From assembly GCF_029714325.1 (NCBI RefSeq), contig NZ_CP121666.1:5952001-6016000 (forward strand): a DNA stretch of 64,000 nt, given 5' to 3'. The stretch comes from Bradyrhizobium sp. CB1717 (GTDB taxonomy: Bacteria; Pseudomonadota; Alphaproteobacteria; Rhizobiales; Xanthobacteraceae). Shown piece after piece: positions 46,829 through 55,679 of the stretch. The translations under genes were made by a program, and so were the position numbers. The first letter of the stretch is position 1. Each line of letters begins with the position of its first letter. The notes beneath the pieces are model-generated. The model was not told the origin of the DNA. It searched no databases and saw nothing but the letters and a program-made list of their open reading frames with translations.

Positions 46829-47380
46829 TCAGATTTCCTTGCCACGCTTGCGCATCTCGGCGCGGAAGGCCCCCATCACGGTCTCGGAGAAGTTCTGGGC
46901 CCAGGAGTTCATGAAGGCCATGCTGAGGCCGATGGCGCGCGGCTCGGCGTCGATCAGCTTCTTGCCCAGCGGCGACTTGTAGAAGGTGACGAGGTCCTTC
47001 AGCTCCTGCTCGGTGAACTCGCTGGCATAGATCTGCGCCATGCCATCGCCGATCTCGTTCTGGCGGCCGTTGAGCTGCTGGGCGACGACCTGGGCGACCT
47101 CGTTGAGGTCCTTCTGGTAGTTGAGGTTCTGCTGGATCAGCGCGATCTTGGTCTTCTCAACGAGACCGGGCACGGCGCCTTGATACATCGCAGTCGCGTT
47201 CTTGATCTGCAAAATTTCCCTGGCCGCCGCGACCGCGGCCGGCGAGGCCTTCGGCTGGGCCGGCGCGGCGGGTGCCTTGGGCTGCGCGGGAGCCGCCTGC
47301 TGCGCGAAGGCCGGGGCGGCCGAGACGGCCAGGCCAGCAGCAAGGGTCACGGCCGGCAACAATTTCAAAACGCTCTTCAT
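46829..47380 (-). CDS. DUF2059 family exported protein
   Basis: 183 residues; AGGAG before the ATG. A signal peptide with core LLPAVTLAAGLAVSAAPAFA is followed by an Ala/Pro/Lys-rich linker, then the DUF2059 domain (IYASEFTEQELKDLVTFYKS, PLGKKLIDAEPRAI). The domain is helical and found in periplasmic proteins of unknown role. It is 11 bases after rpiA and 49 before gor. Confidence 0.88.
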   Translation of the reverse strand: MKSVLKLLPAVTLAAGLAVSAAPAFAQQAAPAQPKAPAAPAQPKASPAAVAAAREILQIKNATAMYQGAVPGLVEKTKIALIQQNLNYQKDLNEVAQVVAQQLNGRQNEIGDGMAQIYASEFTEQELKDLVTFYKSPLGKKLIDAEPRAIGLSMAFMNSWAQNFSETVMGAFRAEMRKRGKEI

Positions 47381-47391
47381 TCCTAGTCTCC

Positions 47392-48090
47392 TTAGGGCTT
47401 TCGCCGTTCAATTACGCGGATTCCCTCGCCGCCCGCCAGAACGGCCGAGCTGGCCAAGCCGATGAACAATCCATGCTCGACCACGCCGGGAATCGCGCTC
47501 AACGCCTTGGCGAGGCTGGCGGGATCCGCGATCCGTCCGAGCTGGGCATCGACGATCCAGTGGCCGCCGTCGGTGACGAAAACGTGGCCGTCCTTGGCCT
47601 TGCGGACCGCCATTTGCCCGGAAACGCCGCAGTCCGCAAATGCCTTCTCGATCGCGCGGCGCGTCGCGCCAAGCCCGAACGGGATGACCTCGACCGGCAG
47701 CGGAAACTTGCCGAGCGTCGGCACCCATTTGCTGTCGTCGGCTATCACGATCATGCGATCCGAGGCGGCCGCCACGATCTTCTCGCGCAGCAGCGCACCG
47801 CCGCCACCCTTGATCAGATTGAGCTCGGGATCGATCTCGTCGGCACCGTCGACGGTGATGTCGAGATGATCGACCTCATCGAGCGTGGTCAGCTTCACGC
47901 CACAACGCTCCGCATCGGCGCGCGTCGCCTCGGAGGTCGGCACGCCGATCACCTTCAGCCCGGCAGCCACCCGCTCGCCGAGCAGCTCGACGAAATGCTT
48001 CGCGGTCGAGCCGGTGCCGAGCCCGAGTTGCATGCCGTCACGCACCTCCTCCAGCGCACGCGCCGCCGCCTGCCGCTTCAACTGGTCCAT
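47392..48090 (-). CDS. rpiA: Ribose-5-phosphate isomerase A
   Basis: 232 residues from the ATG at 48090; a TTG 6 bases before is an alternative. The substrate-binding [16 protein letters not shown], the catalytic region [20 protein letters not shown] and the anion loop are complete. It interconverts ribose 5-phosphate and ribulose 5-phosphate in the pentose phosphate path. First in a run with DUF2059 and gor, which links NADPH-related sugar metabolism with glutathione reduction, though that link is only positional. Confidence 0.96.
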   Translation of the reverse strand: MDQLKRQAAARALEEVRDGMQLGLGTGSTAKHFVELLGERVAAGLKVIGVPTSEATRADAERCGVKLTTLDEVDHLDITVDGADEIDPELNLIKGGGGALLREKIVAAASDRMIVIADDSKWVPTLGKFPLPVEVIPFGLGATRRAIEKAFADCGVSGQMAVRKAKDGHVFVTDGGHWIVDAQLGRIADPASLAKALSAIPGVVEHGLFIGLASSAVLAGGEGIRVIERRKP

Positions 48091-48260
48091 GTTCAAGTTT
48101 GCGCCCGCCTCTGGCTTGAGAGTGCCGCCGGTATACCTGCTTGCGGCGGCCTATGTAGCCTCGTTTTCCCCGCCGGAACAGGCCTCTGCGCCGATCTTAT
48201 AAGGTGAACTTATGGCTTCTGCCCTTGCGCCGATCCGGCCGGCCCGATAGCGCTTGGCCC

Positions 48261-48950
48261 ATGACCTCGCCCTCCACGACCTCCCCCTACACCCTCGTCT
48301 TCGATCTCGACGGCACGCTTGTGGATACGGCGCCCGACCTGATCACCGCGCTGAACTACGTGCTCGACCGCGAAGGCCTGCCGCCGGTGCCGATGGCCTC
48401 GGCCCGCAACATGATCGGCGCCGGCGCCCGCAAGCTGATCGAGCGAGGCCTGGAGGCCGAGGGCCGCACCGTCTCCCCCGCCGACATGGACCGGATGACG
48501 GCGGATTTCATCGCCTATTACGCCGAGCATATCGCGGTCGAATCCCGCCCCTTCGAGGGGCTCGAGGCCGCACTCGACCATTTTGCGGCGCAAGGCCATC
48601 GCCTCGCGGTCTGCACCAACAAGCTGGAATGGCTGTCCAAGCGCCTCCTGGACCAGCTTGGCCTCAGCCGCCGTTTCGCGGCGATCTGCGGCGCCGACAC
48701 CTTTGGCGTCCAGAAGCCCGATCCGACCATCTTCCGGGAGACGGTGGCCCGGGCCGGCGGCAATGTGAAATCCAGCATCATGGTCGGCGACGCCGGAACC
48801 GACGTCGGGGTCGCCCGGCGGGCCGGGGTTCCCGTGATCGGGGTCAGCTTCGGCTACACGGACGTGCCGATCGCCGAGCTGAAGCCGGACCGGCTGATTC
48901 ATCACATGCGCGACCTGCCCGCGGCCGCCAGCAGCCTGATGACGGCCTAG
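48261..48950 (+). CDS. gph: HAD-family phosphatase, phosphoglycolate phosphatase type
   Basis: 229 residues from the ATG at 48261. The four HAD motifs are visible: nucleophile FDLDGTLVDTAPDL, second-motif Thr (AVCTNK), the Lys in FGVQKPDPTIF and the acidic GDAGTDVGVARRAG. The helical cap fits Gph. It likely removes phosphate from 2-phosphoglycolate. Divergent from rpiA with 170 bases between. Confidence 0.86.
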   Translation: MTSPSTTSPYTLVFDLDGTLVDTAPDLITALNYVLDREGLPPVPMASARNMIGAGARKLIERGLEAEGRTVSPADMDRMTADFIAYYAEHIAVESRPFEGLEAALDHFAAQGHRLAVCTNKLEWLSKRLLDQLGLSRRFAAICGADTFGVQKPDPTIFRETVARAGGNVKSSIMVGDAGTDVGVARRAGVPVIGVSFGYTDVPIAELKPDRLIHHMRDLPAAASSLMTA

Positions 48951-49104
48951 AGTTCAGCAAGATCTTGAAATCCCAGCAATAAACTTAAAAACCCCGCGTT
49001 AACCAATTGTTAACTATGCGCGGCGCGCCGGTTGCCTGCCCTCAGCGACATCCCTAAGGTCCGCCCGGGATGTGGCGATTCGTCGCAGCGGATGTGGGTG
49101 GTTC

Positions 49105-49575
49105 ATGCGTCGTGTATTGGCGATTGCGCTGGCCGGAGCAAGCCTGGGTGGCTGCTCCTCGATGTCCTGGGACATGTTCAAATCGGCGCCGCCGACCGTC
49201 CAGGTCCGGCTCGAATCCAATCCCCCGGGCGCTGACGCCACCACCTCGCTCGGTCCGGGCTGCAAGACGCCCTGCTCGGTCTCGATTCCCGCCCCGGATG
49301 CGCCGTTCACCGTCGCCTTCGCGCTGCCCAAGTACCAGCCCGCGAGCGTGCCGGTGAACGTGATCAAGAATCCCGGGGATTTCACCACGCCCGCTTCGGT
49401 CACCACCGATCCGAATCCGGTATTTGCGGAACTCCAGCCGGCGACCCCGCCGAAACCCGTCCGCAAGCCGCACCGGCCGAAGAAGCCGAAGCCGGCCGCG
49501 ACGGCCGCGGCACCGGCTGATGCCGCACCTGCCACCGGCTCGCCGTTTCCCGATCCGAACGCGGGCAAGCGCTGA
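49105..49575 (+). CDS. Lipoprotein with PEGA-like domain
   Basis: 156 residues from the ATG at 49105. The type II signal peptide RRVLAIALAGASLGGC ends in a lipobox with the Cys near residue 17. The next 80 residues (VQVRLESNPPGADATTSLGP, CKTPCSVSIP, VAFALPKYQPASVPV) look like a PEGA-like repeat, a surface-associated fold. The last third is Lys/Pro/Ala-rich, fit to bind cell wall. Function unknown. Alone on its strand between gph and moaA. Confidence 0.8.
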   Translation: MRRVLAIALAGASLGGCSSMSWDMFKSAPPTVQVRLESNPPGADATTSLGPGCKTPCSVSIPAPDAPFTVAFALPKYQPASVPVNVIKNPGDFTTPASVTTDPNPVFAELQPATPPKPVRKPHRPKKPKPAATAAAPADAAPATGSPFPDPNAGKR

Positions 49576-49683
49576 GTTACGTATACCACCCGATTGTCCT
49601 AGCCGCGTCCGATGCTTAGATTGCTTCCAGAGCACCGCTGAAGCAAAGGTGCGCCCGTCGCCGTAAGTGACAAGGCAGTTGGT

Positions 49684-50718
49684 ATGAACGGATTTTCTGC
49701 TAGCCCCCGCGCGGCGCTGTCGAGCGCGATGACTGATCCGTTCGGGCGGACCATCACCTACTTGCGCGTTTCCGTCACCGACCGCTGCGACCTGCGCTGC
49801 TTCTACTGCATGTCGGAAGACATGACGTTCCTGCCCAAGGCGGACCTGCTGACGCTGGAGGAACTCGACCGGCTCTGCACGGCCTTCATCGCCAAGGGCG
49901 TGAAGAAGCTGCGCCTCACCGGCGGCGAGCCGCTGGTCCGCCGCAACGTGATGACGCTGGTGCGCTCGCTGTCGCGGCATCTGACAAGTGGCGCCCTGAA
50001 CGAGCTGACGCTGACCACCAACGGCACCCAGCTCGCAAAGCATGCGAAGGAGCTGGCCGATTGCGGCGTCCGCCGCATCAACGTCTCGCTCGACACGCTC
50101 GATCCCAAGAAGTTCCGCGAGATCACCCGCTGGGGCGAGATCGACAAGGTGCTGGAAGGCATCGAGGCCGCGCGGGCCGCAGGCCTCGCCGTGAAGATCA
50201 ACGCGGTCGCCCTGAAGAACCTCAACGAGGACGAGCTGCCTTCACTGATGCGCTGGGCCCACGGCAAGGGCATGGGCCTGACCTTGATCGAGGTGATGCC
50301 GATGGGCGAGATCGGCGCGGGCCGCATCGATCAGTATCTGCCGCTGTCGCTGGTGCGCGCGCGGCTCGCCCAGCAGTTCACCATGACTGATCTCGCTGAA
50401 TCCACCGGCGGCCCTGCGCGCTATGTCAGCGTCGCCGAGACCGGCGGCAAGCTCGGCTTCATCACGCCGATGACCCATAATTTCTGCGAATCCTGCAACC
50501 GCGTGCGCATCACCTGCACGGGAACGCTGCACACCTGCCTCGGCCACGAGGATGCCTCGGACCTGCGCAAGCCGCTGCGTGCATCCGACGACGATGAGCT
50601 GCTGGCCGCTGCGATCGACCGCGCCATCGGGCTCAAGCCCAAGGGCCACGATTTCATCATCGACCGCCGCCACGACCGCCCCAGCGTCTCCAGGCACATG
50701 AGCGTCACGGGCGGCTGA
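49684..50718 (+). CDS. moaA: GTP 3',8-cyclase, molybdenum cofactor synthesis
   Basis: 344 residues. The radical SAM cluster site is CDLRCFYC near residue 38. The second cluster Cys residues lie in [15 protein letters not shown]. The protein ends VTGG, keeping the C-terminal Gly-Gly that is needed in MoaA. It turns GTP into the first intermediate of cyclic pyranopterin synthesis. An ATG at 49729 (MTDPFGR) is an alternative start and agrees with shorter family members. moaC and other moa genes are not adjacent. Confidence 0.95.
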   Translation: MNGFSASPRAALSSAMTDPFGRTITYLRVSVTDRCDLRCFYCMSEDMTFLPKADLLTLEELDRLCTAFIAKGVKKLRLTGGEPLVRRNVMTLVRSLSRHLTSGALNELTLTTNGTQLAKHAKELADCGVRRINVSLDTLDPKKFREITRWGEIDKVLEGIEAARAAGLAVKINAVALKNLNEDELPSLMRWAHGKGMGLTLIEVMPMGEIGAGRIDQYLPLSLVRARLAQQFTMTDLAESTGGPARYVSVAETGGKLGFITPMTHNFCESCNRVRITCTGTLHTCLGHEDASDLRKPLRASDDDELLAAAIDRAIGLKPKGHDFIIDRRHDRPSVSRHMSVTGG

Positions 50719-50727
50719 AGCATGATC

Positions 50728-50743
50728 CGGCCCCGGAGGGCCG
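50728..50743. terminator. GC hairpin between converging moaA and the channel fusion gene
   Basis: CGGCCC-CGGA-GGGCCG, a 6-base stem with a 4-base loop, in the 46-base gap between the two stops. No T-run on either side, so termination is only a possibility. Confidence 0.35.
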
Positions 50744-50764
50744 CGGCAGTGCATTACGCGTGCC

Positions 50765-53014
50765 TCACAAGGCATAACGCCGGTAGAGCACGACGATGAC
50801 AGCGAGCACCGTCCCGGCATAAATGACCTGCGCTGCGTGATCCAGAACGACAGCGGCGCGCTTTCGGCCGGTGGCCCGAAGTTTTTCATGTTTGTAGCCC
50901 GCCAATATCGTCATCAGGCATAGTACGAAGAAAATGTAGAACATCTCTTCGACCACCACCGTGTATCCGACATCGCCGATCTGGCTGCTCACCGCTACGA
51001 GCAGCACCGCGCTCGCCAGGATCGAGGTCACTGGGATCGTCACGCGTTCACGAAACATGGTTTCGGGAAAGAACAGCGTCGCGAATACGACGAGCACGAG
51101 CAGGAACATCGGCAGCAGGTTCTTCAGCATGTAGATGGAGGAGCTGCGGCGCAGCACGATGGTCGCATCGAATCCTGCGAATTCCGTCATTGCCTCGGCA
51201 TCAAACAAAGACGCCTTGCCGAGCGTCGATCCGCTGGACATGGATTCGACGAAATAGTTCAGTCCCAGAAATCGCCAGAGCGGAAGCCCGGAATAGGCCC
51301 CGTCCTCGGCCCGCGAGCTTCCGTCGTCGGCAAGGCGCAAGCCGAACCGATCGATGACATACGTGATGAGTTCCCGCCGTTGTTCCGTGTTCTGGAAATG
51401 CAGACGCAATTCCTGCGTGTCGAACGGATAATCATGGAGATCGAAACGGGTCTTGAAATCGCCGTTGATGCGATAGAGCCGATAACTCAGGCCGTCTTCC
51501 CGTCCAGCCTGCATCGGCCGAGCTGCATCGAACGCCCCGCGATCCAGCAAGGCCGGGAATTCGACGTGCGTCTGCGCCTCATCGTCGCCAGCGAACCGCA
51601 TCCAGAGATAGAAGTCGACGTTGAACGAATTTTGTTTCACGTCGATCCGACCGACGCGAATGATGTCGATGCCGGTATAAACGACGCGTTGAATCCAATA
51701 GCGCCGCCCCTCGAACGCGATGACATGGCCCTTCTCCCGTTCGGCGTCGAGATCGATCCCATCCGGCTGATCGATGCGCACGAGTTGCAGCGGCGCCGTG
51801 ACGAACCGACCGTAACGGAAGAAGCCCATTCGGATCGGGCGCGGAATGTCGCGGTTCGCGTTGAAATAGAGCCGCCCCGTCAGCCCGACGACCGCCGATT
51901 TCGGACTGTCGATCGCGGCCAGTGCGAGGCGCACCCGGTCGCGATCCGCAACCTTGCTGTCGGATGGCTTCTGAATCCCCTGCCCCATAAACCGGCGATG
52001 TACGGCAGCTCGTCTCAGCGCGTCGATCATCAGGCGCGCGGCGTCATACGAGCCACCGCCAACCCAGCTTGGGGAGGTTCCCGCTCTCGCTTTGTAGTCG
52101 GCGGCGAAAGCCTGCGCCGCCACGCCGGCGCTGTCGAAAATCAGCGACGATGCCGCATACAGATTCTCACTGAAGAAACCCGGACGCGTTTGTTCCTCGG
52201 GCTCGTTGACGAAATTTCTCAAATAGCTTTCGCGGCCCGCGCCCTGGGTTGTGATGATCGTCCCCTTGATGCCGCGGCGACGCAGCGCCTTGACGATGTC
52301 TGCGATATAGTCGGCTGCCGCGCCGACGACGATGACACCGGGACCTGGCTCCTGCGCGGCAGCGTCCAGCACCTCATCCATCGATCGGATCTGACCGGCT
52401 GCGACGTCCAGTCCGAACACACGCAGCTGCTCCGCCGGATAGGCCGCCGCAAATCCACGCTCAAAACTCTTGCCGTAGGAATCGCGCGTGTGAACAAGAC
52501 GGACTCTCGGCTCCTTCATCACGGCGCGCAGATGTTCCGCGATCGAGCGCGCCTGTGCGGAGACTGGCGACAACGCACGAAAATAGTAATCACTGGTGGA
52601 TGTCAGATCGTCGGCAGCCGCGCTTCCCGTGAGCGCCGGAATCCGCGCATCCTTATATGCCGGCGCGGCCGCGAGCGATGCGGAGCTGAGATAATGGCCG
52701 AGCACAGCGACGCATGGGCTGTCGGCGATCGCCTGCGCATTCGCGCGCGCCACGGCCGGATCGCTTGCGTCGTCGAACAGAACCAGTTCAATCAGCCGTC
52801 CGTTGACGCCACCCTTGGCGTTCACTTCGTCGATTGCAAGCTGCATCGCGATCAGGCTTTCCGTCCCAGCCGGGGCGGATGGGCCAGAGAGCGAATTGGC
52901 GAACGCGATGCGAATAGGCTCCGGGCGGGTCCAGAGGACGGCGGCCCAGGCGACGCCGAGCACCAGGGCGATGCCCGCAACAACGGCAAGCCACATGATA
53001 AGCCGCGGCTTCAT
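50765..53014 (-). CDS. LivJ-type periplasmic binding domain fused to a pentameric ligand-gated ion channel
   Basis: 749 residues from the ATG at 53014 (GAGG 7 bases upstream; ATG 53029 is an alternative). An N-terminal hydrophobic signal or anchor leads into a type I binding domain, residues about 35-400 (IRIAFANSLSGP, AIDEVNAKGGVNGRLIELV, VVGAAADYIADIVKALRR). Residues about 440-622 read as a pentameric-channel ectodomain: FNVDFYLWMRFAGD and the loop HDYPFDTQELRLHF (529-534), without the animal Cys pair. Four helices follow: M1 (about 627-649, with LLP), M2 ERVTIPVTSILASAVLLVAV, M3 (686-706), M4 (730-747). M2 aligns with nicotinic M2: Glu -1', Arg 0', Thr 2', Leu 9'. Ligand unknown. Confidence 0.85.
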   Translation of the reverse strand: MKPRLIMWLAVVAGIALVLGVAWAAVLWTRPEPIRIAFANSLSGPSAPAGTESLIAMQLAIDEVNAKGGVNGRLIELVLFDDASDPAVARANAQAIADSPCVAVLGHYLSSASLAAAPAYKDARIPALTGSAAADDLTSTSDYYFRALSPVSAQARSIAEHLRAVMKEPRVRLVHTRDSYGKSFERGFAAAYPAEQLRVFGLDVAAGQIRSMDEVLDAAAQEPGPGVIVVGAAADYIADIVKALRRRGIKGTIITTQGAGRESYLRNFVNEPEEQTRPGFFSENLYAASSLIFDSAGVAAQAFAADYKARAGTSPSWVGGGSYDAARLMIDALRRAAVHRRFMGQGIQKPSDSKVADRDRVRLALAAIDSPKSAVVGLTGRLYFNANRDIPRPIRMGFFRYGRFVTAPLQLVRIDQPDGIDLDAEREKGHVIAFEGRRYWIQRVVYTGIDIIRVGRIDVKQNSFNVDFYLWMRFAGDDEAQTHVEFPALLDRGAFDAARPMQAGREDGLSYRLYRINGDFKTRFDLHDYPFDTQELRLHFQNTEQRRELITYVIDRFGLRLADDGSSRAEDGAYSGLPLWRFLGLNYFVESMSSGSTLGKASLFDAEAMTEFAGFDATIVLRRSSSIYMLKNLLPMFLLVLVVFATLFFPETMFRERVTIPVTSILASAVLLVAVSSQIGDVGYTVVVEEMFYIFFVLCLMTILAGYKHEKLRATGRKRAAVVLDHAAQVIYAGTVLAVIVVLYRRYAL

Positions 53015-53161
53015 CGTCGATCCTCGCATCGGTCGGCATAAGCCGAGATTCTCCAGATCGAGGCCTCACTCAGGTGGAGATTGCCGCCGCTGAGAGCGTT
53101 TTTCAAGCCTGCCCGATCGCCCCGGCAAGATCTACGACCGCTCAAACAATAGCCTAAAGCC

Positions 53162-54691
53162 TTACTCCCGAATCCCCAGCGCGTAGCCGAAGCCCACAGC
53201 CGGCTCGGCCGCGGTCTCGACCCAAACGCTTTTGACCTGCGTGTATTCGAAAAGTGTCTCGACCCCGCTCGAACGGCCGTAGCCGCTCATGCCGAAGCCG
53301 CCGAAGGGCGATGCGACGCTGATCGTCTTGTAGGAGTTGATCCAGAACGTCCCGGCCCTGACTTGCGCGGCGACCCGGTGCGCGCGCGCGACATCGCGGG
53401 TCCAGACCGCGCCGGCCAGACCGAAATCGCTGTCATTGGCGAGCGCGATCGCCTCCTCCTCTGAATCGAACGGGATCGCTGCGACGACAGGTCCAAAAAT
53501 CTCGTCGCGCGCAACCGCCATGCTGTTGCTGACGTCGCGCAGCACGGTCGGCGCGACGAAGAAGCCGCCCTTCCCCATGTTGCCATCGCTGCCGGTCGCG
53601 AGCGTTGCGCCCTCGGCGAGGCCCTGCTTCACCATGCTGAGCACGCGGGCGTATTGCCGGGCGTTGTTGATCGGACCGACCTCGGTCTCCGCCGTGCCGG
53701 GCGCGCCGACCTTCAGCTTCGCGGCCCCATCGGCGACCATCCTGACGAAGCGGTCGTAGACGGAGCGTTCGACCAGCAGCCGCGAGCCCGCGACGCAGCT
53801 CTGTCCGGCGCCCGCGAAGATCGCCGCCTGGGCACCGATCGCGGCGCGCGCGAGGTCGGCGTCGGCAAATACGATGTTGGCGGATTTCCCGCCGAGCTCC
53901 AGCACGCAGGGCAGCAGCCGCTTGGCCGCGGCTTCCGCGATCAGCCGGCCCGTCGGCACTGAACCCACGAACACGACTTTCTTCACCGCCGGCTGGCCGA
54001 GCGCGGCCTGCCCCGTCGTATGTCCGTAGCCTGCAAGCACGTTGACGAGACCGACCGGCAATCCCGCTTGTTCTGCTAGAAGCGCCACCGCCATCGAGGT
54101 CAGCGGCGTCAGCTCGGAAGGCTTGAGCAGCACACCGTTGCCCATGGCGATGGCGGGTGCGACCTGCCAGCCGCAGGTGAAGATCGGCGCATTCCAGGGC
54201 GTGATCTGGAGCACGACGCCGACGGCTTCGCGCCGCGTATAGTTGAGATGGCTCGACGGCACCGGGATCACGTCGCCATGGAATTTGTCGGCCCAGCCGG
54301 AATAGTACTCGAACATCTCGGCGACCTTGGCGACCTCGACACGCGTATCGCGGATCGGCTTGCCCGCCGACAGCGACTCAAGGCGCGCCAGCTCCTCGGC
54401 CTTGCCCTGAATGGCCCGCGCGATCGCCTGCATGACGCGCCCGCGCACCGCGCCGGTGAGCCGCGACCAGCCGGCTTGCGCCGCGATCGCCGCCGAGGCC
54501 GCCTCGGCAACAACCGCCTCGCCGGCATCACGATAGGCATAGAGCGGCGCGCCGGTTGCGGGATCGTCGATCGTGATGAGCTCGCCGGTGCCAGCGACAA
54601 TTCGGCCCGCGACGTGAGAGCCGATCGCCGCGCAGTCGGGCCAGAAGGGCGCGAGCGCATCGCGCAGCCGCGTTTCGATGAAGGAGGTCAT
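53162..54691 (-). CDS. NAD(P)-dependent aldehyde dehydrogenase
   Basis: 509 residues from the ATG at 54691; a GTG at 54703 that overlaps the neighbour's stop is the alternative. Catalytic Cys in AGAGQSCVAGSRL, Glu in LELGGKSANIV, cofactor loop VFVGSVPTGRLI and ITPWNAPIFTCGWQ. It differs from the aldehyde dehydrogenase at 35502-36986 in sequence throughout. It lies directly after a beta-hydroxyacid dehydrogenase gene on the same strand, and a LysR gene is divergent from the pair. A small catabolic unit is likely; the substrate is unknown. Confidence 0.92.
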   Translation of the reverse strand: MTSFIETRLRDALAPFWPDCAAIGSHVAGRIVAGTGELITIDDPATGAPLYAYRDAGEAVVAEAASAAIAAQAGWSRLTGAVRGRVMQAIARAIQGKAEELARLESLSAGKPIRDTRVEVAKVAEMFEYYSGWADKFHGDVIPVPSSHLNYTRREAVGVVLQITPWNAPIFTCGWQVAPAIAMGNGVLLKPSELTPLTSMAVALLAEQAGLPVGLVNVLAGYGHTTGQAALGQPAVKKVVFVGSVPTGRLIAEAAAKRLLPCVLELGGKSANIVFADADLARAAIGAQAAIFAGAGQSCVAGSRLLVERSVYDRFVRMVADGAAKLKVGAPGTAETEVGPINNARQYARVLSMVKQGLAEGATLATGSDGNMGKGGFFVAPTVLRDVSNSMAVARDEIFGPVVAAIPFDSEEEAIALANDSDFGLAGAVWTRDVARAHRVAAQVRAGTFWINSYKTISVASPFGGFGMSGYGRSSGVETLFEYTQVKSVWVETAAEPAVGFGYALGIRE

Positions 54692-54699
54692 GGTGTCGC

Positions 54700-55572
54700 T
54701 CACATCCTGCCGAGCTGGGTCTCGACGATCCTGTTGAAGTCTTCGCCGTCGCCGATCGAGGCGGCGCTTTCCGCCCAGATCCGCGCGGCTTCCGCGGCGA
54801 TCGGCAAGTCGAGCGCGAGCTCGCCGATGAGCTGGCTCGCCAGGCGCACGTCCTTGCGCATCAGCTTCATGGTGAAACCGGAATCGAAGGCGCCGTTCAG
54901 CACCCAGGTCGGCAGATTGACCTGCGTGACGCCGGACCGGCCGGAGCCGGCATTGAGGCCTTCGAGCAGCCGGGCCGGATCGACCTCGGCTTCGCGCGCG
55001 ATGCGTATCGCCTCGGCAGCGGTCAGCAGATGCGCCGCGCACAGCAAATTGTTGATGAGCTTGCAGACATGCCCGGCGCCGACCGATCCGACATGAACGC
55101 GCTTCGCGCTCATGCCCGCAAGGACGGGCTCGACCGCGGCCACATCGGCATCCGCGCCGCCGATCACCATGGTCATGGTGGCGGTGATGGCGCCTTTCGG
55201 ACCGCCGCTGACCGGCGCGTCGATCATGGACATGCCATGCGCGGCGAGCGCCGCGGCAAGCCGCCGGGTCGTCGCGGGATGGGATGTCGAGGTGTCGACG
55301 ACGCGTAAGCCGGGCCGTGCATGGGCGATGATTCCACCCTCGCCGGCGACGACGGCATCGACGATCTCGGCGGTCGGCAGCGAGAGGACCAGCAGATCCG
55401 CACGGGCGCAAAGCGGCCCGACACTCCCGAAGACCGCAACACCTTCCGACGCGAGCGAGCTGCGCGCCTTTTCCAAGGCGTCGGTCCCGAGCACCTCATG
55501 CCCGGCCCGCATCAGCGAGAGCGCCATGCCGCGCCCCATATTCCCGAGCCCAACGACGCCGACGACCGCCAT
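54700..55572 (-). CDS. Beta-hydroxyacid dehydrogenase family oxidoreductase
   Basis: 290 residues from the ATG at 55572. NAD(P)-binding VVGLGNMGRGMAL at the N-terminus, substrate loop DAPVSGGPKGAITATMTMV and catalytic Lys in GAGHVCKLINNLLCA. This is the 3-hydroxyisobutyrate/tartronate semialdehyde reductase family. With the aldehyde dehydrogenase downstream (stop overlapping its GTG) it could process a hydroxyacid to its semialdehyde and then to the acid. The LysR gene 107 bases away, divergent, is the probable regulator. Confidence 0.92.
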   Translation of the reverse strand: MAVVGVVGLGNMGRGMALSLMRAGHEVLGTDALEKARSSLASEGVAVFGSVGPLCARADLLVLSLPTAEIVDAVVAGEGGIIAHARPGLRVVDTSTSHPATTRRLAAALAAHGMSMIDAPVSGGPKGAITATMTMVIGGADADVAAVEPVLAGMSAKRVHVGSVGAGHVCKLINNLLCAAHLLTAAEAIRIAREAEVDPARLLEGLNAGSGRSGVTQVNLPTWVLNGAFDSGFTMKLMRKDVRLASQLIGELALDLPIAAEAARIWAESAASIGDGEDFNRIVETQLGRM

Positions 55573-55655
55573 GTCCTGTCCCTCACCCTGCGAGTGCCGG
55601 GAAGACCATAGGGATCCGGCCCGGGTTCGGGCATCAGCAGGACGATTGCCTAATG

Positions 55656-55670
55656 TTGCCTCATGGGCAA
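55656..55670. promoter_or_regulatory. LysR-type inverted repeat in the divergent gap
   Basis: TTGCC-TCATG-GGCAA, a 5-base inverted repeat with a 5-base spacer, 9 bases before the LysR start at 55680. ATTGCC (55645-55650) and TTGGGCA (55674-55680) on the two sides give partial extra half-sites. The length and placement fit a LysR box with autoregulation. Confidence 0.5.
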
Positions 55671-55679
55671 CACTTGGGC

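Noticed and set aside
51380..53041. Plus-strand open frame of 553 codons opposite the channel fusion
   Set aside because: The minus-strand frame has clear binding-protein and channel motifs. The plus frame has no recognisable fold and a weak start.
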